Positions 1 through 3,596 of a stretch of DNA of 6,342 bases are shown here, one piece after another. Every line of letters begins with the position of its first letter. Position 1 is the stretch's first letter. Made by a program: the position numbers and the translations under genes. The DNA is from DATILI01 sp035476635 (GTDB lineage Bacteria; Pseudomonadota; Gammaproteobacteria; Burkholderiales; Burkholderiaceae_C), in contig DATILI010000303.1 of NCBI GenBank assembly GCA_035476635.1, positions 1 through 6,342 on the forward strand, given 5' to 3'. The notes below the pieces were generated by a model that did no database searches, had not been told where the DNA came from, and saw only the letters and a list, made by a program, of their open reading frames with translations.

Positions 1-411
1 TACCTCACCAGCCAGTCGATCGAATGGGCCGAGGAAGTGTCGCGCCACATGATGATCTGGCTCACCTTCCTGGGTGCGGGGCCGGTGCTGCGCTACGGCG
101 GGCACATTGCCGTGGAGAACCTGCAGGATGCCTTGCCGCAGGCGCTGGCGATTGGCTTGCGCGGCCTCGTCGCGGTGCTGTTGCTTGCATTCTTCGGCTT
201 CATGATCTGGTACGGCTGGCTCTACATGAACCGCACCATGTTCCAGCTCACTGCCGCCACGCAAATTCCATTTGGCTACATCTACGCCGCCATGCCGGTC
301 GGTGGCGCCCTGTTGATCGTGCACTGGCTGCTGATCATGCGCAGCTATGTGCTGCGCCGCGAGTTTGCCGCGGATGCGCATTTCGACGCGACTGCGAGTG
401 CATCCCTATGA
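1..411 (+). CDS. dctQ: TRAP transporter small permease, DctQ family (5'-truncated)
   Basis: This is the small membrane subunit of a tripartite ATP-independent periplasmic (TRAP) transporter, which with the large permease and a periplasmic binding protein drives substrate uptake by an ion gradient. The reading frame is open from base 1, so the true start lies upstream. 136 residues are visible, and roughly the first 30-40, with the first membrane helix, are missing compared with usual family length. The visible part begins with an EWAEEVSRHMMIWLTFLGAG stretch, matching the conserved DctQ segment in which WxEEvsR precedes a helix ending in FLGA. Two more hydrophobic segments follow at about 127-231 and 265-345, then a short charged tail. 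The stop codon overlaps the dctM start in an ATGA junction, so translation is probably coupled. The substrate cannot be told from this subunit; a dicarboxylate or related organic acid is only the family default, and the symbol is a family-level name. Confidence 0.92.
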   Translation, partial: YLTSQSIEWAEEVSRHMMIWLTFLGAGPVLRYGGHIAVENLQDALPQALAIGLRGLVAVLLLAFFGFMIWYGWLYMNRTMFQLTAATQIPFGYIYAAMPVGGALLIVHWLLIMRSYVLRREFAADAHFDATASASL

Positions 412-1700
412 ACGCCAGTCTGTTGCTCCTCATTTCGTCGTGCGTCTTCCTCGCGATCGGCGTGCCGGTGGCGTTCGCGCTCGGCCTGGCCACCGCCCTC
501 ACGCTGATCCTCGCGGAAAACTATCCGCTATTGGTGCTGCTCAAGGAAACCTTTGTCGGGATCGACAGTTTTCCGCTGATGGCGGTGCCGTTTTTCATCC
601 TGGCGGCCGAGCTCATGAGCGGCGGCTCTCTGACCGAAGTGCTGCTGCGCTTCGCCGGCCAGTTCGTCGGCCACAAGCGCGGCGGGCTGGGCTACACCAA
701 TGTGGTGTCGCTGACCTTTTTCTCGGGCATTTCCGGCTCAGCGCTGGCTGATGCTGCAGGCCCGGGTTCGATGCTGATCAAGATGATGGACAAGGCCGGC
801 TACGGCCGCGCCTATGCAGCGGCGCTGACGGCCTCCACGGCCATCGTCGGGCCGATCATCCCGCCGTCGATCATCATGATCATTTATGCGCTGCAGGAAG
901 ACAACGTCTCGGTCGGCGCGCTGTTCGTTGCCGGCCTGATTCCGGGTCTCCTGATCGCGGTGGCCATGTGCGCCGTCAACTTCCATGTCTCCAAGAAGCG
1001 CAACTACCGCGGCGAAGGCGAGATGCCGCCGTGGCCCGAAGTCTGGCGCACGACCTGGAAGGCGATTCCCGCGCTGCTGCTGCCGGTGCTGATCCTGGGC
1101 GGCATGCGCGCCGGCTGGTTCACGCCGACCGAAGCCTCGGTGGTGGCGGTGTTCTATGCGCTGGTCTGCGGCAAGTTCGTCTACCGCACGCTGGAGTGGA
1201 AGGCCTTGCCGGACATCCTGGCGCGTTCGGCGCTGCTCACGGCCTCGGTGCTGATCATCATCGGCCTGTCGGCCTCGTTCGCTTGGATCCTGACGATCGA
1301 GGCGGTGCCGCAGGCCATGGCCGAGTGGATCATCGGCATGAACCTCTCGCCGTGGACCTTCCTGCTGATCGTCAACGTCTTTTTGCTGCTCTTCGGCATC
1401 TTCATCGAGCCGCTGCCCGGCGTCATGGTGCTGGCGCCGATCCTCGGCCCGGTGGCGATGAAGCTGGGCATCGACCCGGTCCATTTCGCGATGATCGTGA
1501 TCTACAACCTCACCTTGGGCATGATTACCCCGCCGGTGGGTGGCCTGCTGTTCGTCACCTCCAACGTGTCGCGCGTGCCCATGGGTCCGCTGGTGCGCGA
1601 ACTGGCGCCGTTTCTCTGGGCGCACGGCCTGGTGCTGATCGTCTTGACTTTCGTTCCGGCATTGAGCACCTGGTTGCCACGGATTCTCGGATTCAAGTAA
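408..1700 (+). CDS. dctM: TRAP transporter large permease, DctM family
   Basis: This is the large membrane subunit, thought to carry the transport path of a TRAP transporter. The 430 residues match the family's usual length of about 425-430. The protein is hydrophobic throughout, with about a dozen likely membrane segments. Family motifs are clear: FSGISGSALADAAGPGSMLI (105-124), GPIIPPSI (148-155), GWFTPTEASVVAVFYAL (236-252) and NLTLGMITPPVGGLLFV (367-383). The start at 408 was chosen because it begins with the typical short N-terminal helix (MNASLLLLIS) and overlaps the dctQ stop. The same frame stays open back to base 24, but that extension is a proline-, arginine- and alanine-rich out-of-frame reading of dctQ. 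No strong Shine-Dalgarno precedes the start, as expected for a gene translated by coupling. It ends 26 bases before the first aptamer of the gcv riboswitch. The transported substrate is unknown; the DctP-like binding protein is probably upstream. Confidence 0.96.
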   Translation: MNASLLLLISSCVFLAIGVPVAFALGLATALTLILAENYPLLVLLKETFVGIDSFPLMAVPFFILAAELMSGGSLTEVLLRFAGQFVGHKRGGLGYTNVVSLTFFSGISGSALADAAGPGSMLIKMMDKAGYGRAYAAALTASTAIVGPIIPPSIIMIIYALQEDNVSVGALFVAGLIPGLLIAVAMCAVNFHVSKKRNYRGEGEMPPWPEVWRTTWKAIPALLLPVLILGGMRAGWFTPTEASVVAVFYALVCGKFVYRTLEWKALPDILARSALLTASVLIIIGLSASFAWILTIEAVPQAMAEWIIGMNLSPWTFLLIVNVFLLLFGIFIEPLPGVMVLAPILGPVAMKLGIDPVHFAMIVIYNLTLGMITPPVGGLLFVTSNVSRVPMGPLVRELAPFLWAHGLVLIVLTFVPALSTWLPRILGFK

Positions 1701-1712
1701 GGGCCCTGCCGG

Positions 1713-1718
1713 TATACT
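1713..1718 (+). promoter_or_regulatory. Putative -10 element of the gcv promoter
   Basis: TATACT differs from the sigma-70 consensus TATAAT at one position. It would place the transcription start at about 1723-1725, two to four bases before the first riboswitch helix, which is where a riboswitch promoter is expected. The -35 region is poor: 16-18 bases upstream, inside the last codons of dctM, there is only ATTCAA or GATTCA, and there is no TG extended -10. An activator could compensate, but no operator was recognised. The call rests on position plus the -10 hexamer. Confidence 0.5.
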
Positions 1719-1726
1719 CTGCAGCT

Positions 1727-1811
1727 GTCAGGAGAGAGCCTCCCTCGCGGAGGCCGCCGAAGGCGCAGGGGATCTGAATTTCTCCAGTAACGCTCAGGCA
1801 AAAGGACTGAC
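1727..1811 (+). promoter_or_regulatory. Glycine aptamer 1
   Basis: P1 pairs GTCA (1727-1730) with TGAC (1808-1811). P2 pairs GCCTCC (1738-1743) with GGAGGC (1749-1754) around a CTCGC loop. The conserved GCCGAAGGCGCA follows at 1754-1767. P3b can pair GGGGA (1768-1772) with TCTCC (1781-1785), including one G-U pair. The 3' core CGCTCAGGCAAAAGGAC lies at 1791-1807. The P3b arm runs directly into GTAACGCTCAGG, where many aptamers read GAAACTCTCAGG, so this copy departs somewhat from the commonest form, though the core bases are kept. Confidence 0.93.
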
Positions 1812-1839
1812 GAGGCGCCTGCGAACGCGGGCGTTTCCT
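1812..1839 (+). promoter_or_regulatory. Structured linker between the two glycine aptamers
   Basis: The linker can fold as one hairpin of 11 base pairs: 1812-1822 with 1827-1837, closing a GAAC loop at 1823-1826. The upper seven pairs (1816-1822 with 1827-1833) are G-C rich with one G-U; the lower four contain two G-U pairs. It begins on the base after aptamer 1 P1 and ends three bases before aptamer 2 P1, so coaxial stacking is possible. The lower strand (1836-1839) could instead extend aptamer 2 P1. Confidence 0.6.
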
Positions 1840-1925
1840 TGCTGGAGAGAGGCCCGCCCCGAGCGGGCCCACCGAAGGAGCAAACCTGCATCGACAGGCG
1901 AATCTCTCAGGTAAAGCGGACAGCA
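1840..1925 (+). promoter_or_regulatory. Glycine aptamer 2
   Basis: P1 pairs TGCTG (1840-1844) with CAGCA (1921-1925). It can be extended outward by T1839-G1926, C1838-G1927, C1837-G1928 and T1836-G1929. P2 pairs GGCCCGC (1851-1857) with GCGGGCC (1863-1869). The core ACCGAAGGAGCAAA lies at 1871-1884. P3b pairs CCTG (1885-1888) with CAGG (1895-1898). The 3' core is CTCTCAGGTAAAGCGGAC at 1904-1921. This copy sits next to the expression platform and most likely transmits the signal to gcvT. Confidence 0.94.
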
Positions 1926-1968
1926 GGGGCAGCCCATGGCAAATGCCATGGAACTACAAGTTTGCCCC
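1926..1968 (+). promoter_or_regulatory. Putative riboswitch expression platform
   Basis: GGGGCA (1926-1931) is perfectly complementary to TGCCCC (1963-1968), which ends on the base before the gcvT Shine-Dalgarno. Inside this helix a perfect 7-bp hairpin, CCATGGC (1934-1940) with GCCATGG (1945-1951), closes an AAAT loop. The same G-tract (1926-1929) can extend P1 of aptamer 2, so the two foldings exclude each other. No poly-T tract follows either stem, which argues against an intrinsic terminator and for control of ribosome access. The pairings are seen directly; the switching role is inferred. Confidence 0.5.
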
Positions 1969-1973
1969 GGAGA
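1969..1973 (+). promoter_or_regulatory. gcvT ribosome binding site
   Basis: GGAGA lies seven bases before ATG at 1981, an ideal spacing. It supports 1981 as the gcvT start over in-frame ATGs at 1936 and 1948. A weaker AGGGG (1925-1929) lies six bases before the 1936 ATG, but it overlaps the riboswitch P1 helix. Confidence 0.8.
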
Positions 1974-1980
1974 AATCCCC

Positions 1981-3126
1981 ATGGATGCCGCTGACACCCT
2001 GCTCAAAGTCCCGCTGAACGACCTGCACCTGGAGCTCGGCGCCCGCATGGTGCCCTTTGCCGGCTATTCCATGCCGGTGCAATACCCCGCCGGCGTCATG
2101 GCCGAGCACCACCACACGCGCAACGCCGCCGGGCTCTTCGATGTCTCGCACATGGGCCAGTTGCGCCTGGTCGGACCCGACGCCGCGGCCGCGCTGGAGA
2201 CGCTGATGCCGGTCGACGTGATCGACCTGCCCGTGGGCAAGCAGCGCTACGGGCTGCTGCTGACCGATGAAGGCACGATCATCGACGACCTGATGTTCTT
2301 CAACCGCGACTATGCGCATGGCGGCGACCTCTTCATCATCGTCAATGGCGCCTGCAAGGTGGGCGACATCGCGCACATCCGGAAACAGATCGGCGCGCGC
2401 TGCCAGGTCGTTCCGATGCCGGACCACGCCCTGCTCGCACTGCAAGGCCCGAAGGCGGTCGATGCGCTGGCGCGGCTGGTGCCTGGCGTCGAGAAACTGG
2501 TCTTCATGACCGGCGGCGCTTTTCGCTGGAACAACAGCACAGAACTGTTCATCACGCGCAGCGGCTACACCGGAGAAGACGGCTTCGAAGTCTCGGTCCC
2601 CGCGGCGCAGGCCGATGCCTTCGCGCGCGCCTTGCTCGCTGAACCCGAAGTCAAGCCCATCGGACTGGGCGCGCGCAATTCGCTGCGGCTCGAAGCCGGG
2701 CTGTGCCTTTACGGCAATGACATCGACACCACCACCACGCCGGTCGAAGCCGGGCTCAACTGGGCGATGCAGAAAGTGCGGCGCAGCGGCGGCGCGCGTG
2801 AAGGCGGCTTTCCGGGCGCGGCCAAGGTGCTGGCGCAATTGCAAGGCGGCGCCACAGCCCCGGCACGCAAACGCGTAGGGCTCATCGCACTGGAACGCAT
2901 TCCGGTGCGCGAACACACCGAGCTGCAGGATGCGGCCGGCCAGCGCATCGGCGAAGTCACCAGCGGCCTGCTGGGCCCGAGCATCGACAAGCCCGTGGCC
3001 ATGGGCTACGTGAACGCAGACATGGCCGCCTTGGGCACGCGCGTCAACGCCATCGTGCGCGGCAAAGCCGTGCCGATGGAAATAGCCACCATGCCCTTCG
3101 TGCCGAATCGCTACTACCGCGGCTAG
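1981..3126 (+). CDS. gcvT: Glycine cleavage system T protein (aminomethyltransferase)
   Basis: GcvT is the cytoplasmic T-protein: it moves the methylene group from the aminomethyl-lipoyl arm of GcvH to tetrahydrofolate, giving 5,10-methylene-THF and free ammonia. The 381 residues are slightly longer than the usual 360-375. Family landmarks: TLLKVPLNDLHLELGARMVP near the N-terminus, FAGYSMPVQY (26-35), LFDVSHMGQ (52-60), the Asp pair of GTIIDDLM (98-105), one of which corresponds to the folate-activating aspartate, GYTGEDGFEVSVP (195-207), GLGARNSLRLEAGLCLYGND (228-247), and the C-terminal barrel domain with GEVTSGLLGPSIDKPVAMGY (324-343). The start at 1981 is set by a good GGAGA site and by where family similarity begins. 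In-frame ATGs at 1936 and 1948 would add 15 or 11 residues without family character. Residue 233 is Asn where many homologues have Asp. First gene of the operon, under the glycine riboswitch; gcvH follows after 53 bases. Confidence 0.97.
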   Translation: MDAADTLLKVPLNDLHLELGARMVPFAGYSMPVQYPAGVMAEHHHTRNAAGLFDVSHMGQLRLVGPDAAAALETLMPVDVIDLPVGKQRYGLLLTDEGTIIDDLMFFNRDYAHGGDLFIIVNGACKVGDIAHIRKQIGARCQVVPMPDHALLALQGPKAVDALARLVPGVEKLVFMTGGAFRWNNSTELFITRSGYTGEDGFEVSVPAAQADAFARALLAEPEVKPIGLGARNSLRLEAGLCLYGNDIDTTTTPVEAGLNWAMQKVRRSGGAREGGFPGAAKVLAQLQGGATAPARKRVGLIALERIPVREHTELQDAAGQRIGEVTSGLLGPSIDKPVAMGYVNADMAALGTRVNAIVRGKAVPMEIATMPFVPNRYYRG

Positions 3127-3140
3127 TTTTGCGCGGCTGA

Positions 3141-3165
3141 TTAATTGGAATCTGACCCCCATTTA
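3141..3165. repeat. Imperfect palindrome between gcvT and gcvH, possible dispersed repeat
   Basis: This AT-flanked 25-base element is symmetric about T3153, with 8 of 12 position pairs complementary: TC/GA at the centre, then GG/CC, then TAA/TTA outward. It contains the string GGAATCTGACCCCC. Its look resembles GGGGTCAGA-type dispersed palindromes that I recall in proteobacterial intergenic regions, some near REP-associated transposases. That link is from memory and unverified. It is less GC-rich than its surroundings and its right end touches the gcvH Shine-Dalgarno. Confidence 0.4.
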
Positions 3166-3171
3166 AGGAGA
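3165..3171 (+). promoter_or_regulatory. gcvH ribosome binding site
   Basis: AAGGAGA is a near-perfect Shine-Dalgarno eight bases before the ATG at 3180. It is the strongest ribosome binding site in the window and fits high GcvH demand. An ATG at 3173 is too close to the site and opens only a short out-of-frame reading. Confidence 0.85.
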
Positions 3172-3179
3172 AATGAAAA

Positions 3180-3551
3180 ATGACCATCAAGTACACCGAA
3201 GACCACGAATGGCTCAAAGTTGAAGGCGGCACGGCCATCGTCGGTATTACCCACCATGCGCAGGACGCGTTGGGCGATGTCGTGTTCGTGGACCTGCCCG
3301 AAGTCGGCAAGACTTTTGCGCAAAAGGAAGTGGCCGGCGTCGTGGAGTCCGTCAAGGCTGCAGCCGACGTCTATATGCCGGTCTCGGGCGAAGTCGTTGA
3401 AGTCAATGAGGCGCTGCGCGCCGATCCGTCGCTGGCCAACAGCGACCCGCTGGGCGCCGGCTGGTTCTTCAAGGTCAAGCTCGCCGATGCTTCGCAGCTC
3501 GATGCGCTGATGGACGAAACCAGCTACACCACCTTCTCCGCAAACGCCTGA
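3180..3551 (+). CDS. gcvH: Glycine cleavage system H protein (lipoyl carrier)
   Basis: GcvH is the small mobile carrier of the glycine cleavage complex. Its lipoyl-lysine takes the aminomethyl group from GcvP, presents it to GcvT and is reoxidised by the L-protein. The 123 residues are near the family norm of 125-130. Landmarks: KYTEDHEWLKVEGGTAIVGI (4-23), the typical start of the lipoyl-like beta sandwich; DALGDVVFVDLPEVGK (29-44); and the lipoylation site VVESVKAAADVYMPVSGEVV (54-73), with Lys59 (codon 3354-3356) the expected modified residue. The C-terminal part carries ADPSLANSDPLGAGWFFKVK (81-100), equivalent to the usual NxxPxLVNxxPxGxGW motif. It is preceded by a strong AAGGAGA site and followed after 45 bases by gcvP, so it is likely cotranscribed with both neighbours. 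Lipoylation enzymes are not in the window. Confidence 0.98.
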   Translation: MTIKYTEDHEWLKVEGGTAIVGITHHAQDALGDVVFVDLPEVGKTFAQKEVAGVVESVKAAADVYMPVSGEVVEVNEALRADPSLANSDPLGAGWFFKVKLADASQLDALMDETSYTTFSANA

Positions 3552-3596
3552 TTTTTTGCCGGATCCCTGCCTGCTCTTTTTTCCCCTGGAATTTCC

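Larger units (their letters stand above)
1727..1925 (+). promoter_or_regulatory. Tandem glycine riboswitch (two aptamers) upstream of gcvT
   Basis: This is a cis-acting RNA that binds glycine and controls the downstream gcvTHP genes. Two consecutive copies of the glycine aptamer are present, each with the conserved core: GGAGAGA, then a P2 hairpin, then CCGAAGG-GCA, then CTCAGG-AAA and a closing GGAC. The first copy spans 1727-1811, the second 1840-1925. Position directly before a glycine cleavage operon is the classic arrangement, in which glycine turns expression on. No hairpin plus T-run follows the second aptamer, so control is more likely at translation of gcvT than by transcription termination; this is inference. 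The linker of 28 bases is longer than the short linkers in many tandem examples and can form its own hairpin. Confidence 0.96.

Noticed and set aside
24..407. In-frame upstream extension of dctM, giving a 558-residue protein
   Set aside because: The extension is an out-of-frame reading of dctQ, rich in Arg, Ala and Pro. DctM family similarity starts at 408, which also forms the ATGA coupling junction.
738..1625. 295-residue minus-strand open frame opposite dctM
   Set aside because: The Arg, His, Gln and Asp-rich translation mirrors the codons of a membrane protein gene and has no recognisable domain.
1701..1706. GGGCCC after dctM as a possible terminator
   Set aside because: It is only a six-base palindrome with no loop and no T-run.
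1934..1951. CCATGGC/GCCATGG hairpin as an intrinsic terminator
   Set aside because: The stem is not followed by a T-run, so it fits leader structure for translational control rather than termination.
3552..3596. T-rich stretches between gcvH and gcvP as a terminator
   Set aside because: Two short T-runs are present, but no stable hairpin precedes either. The gap most likely only carries the weak gcvP ribosome site.
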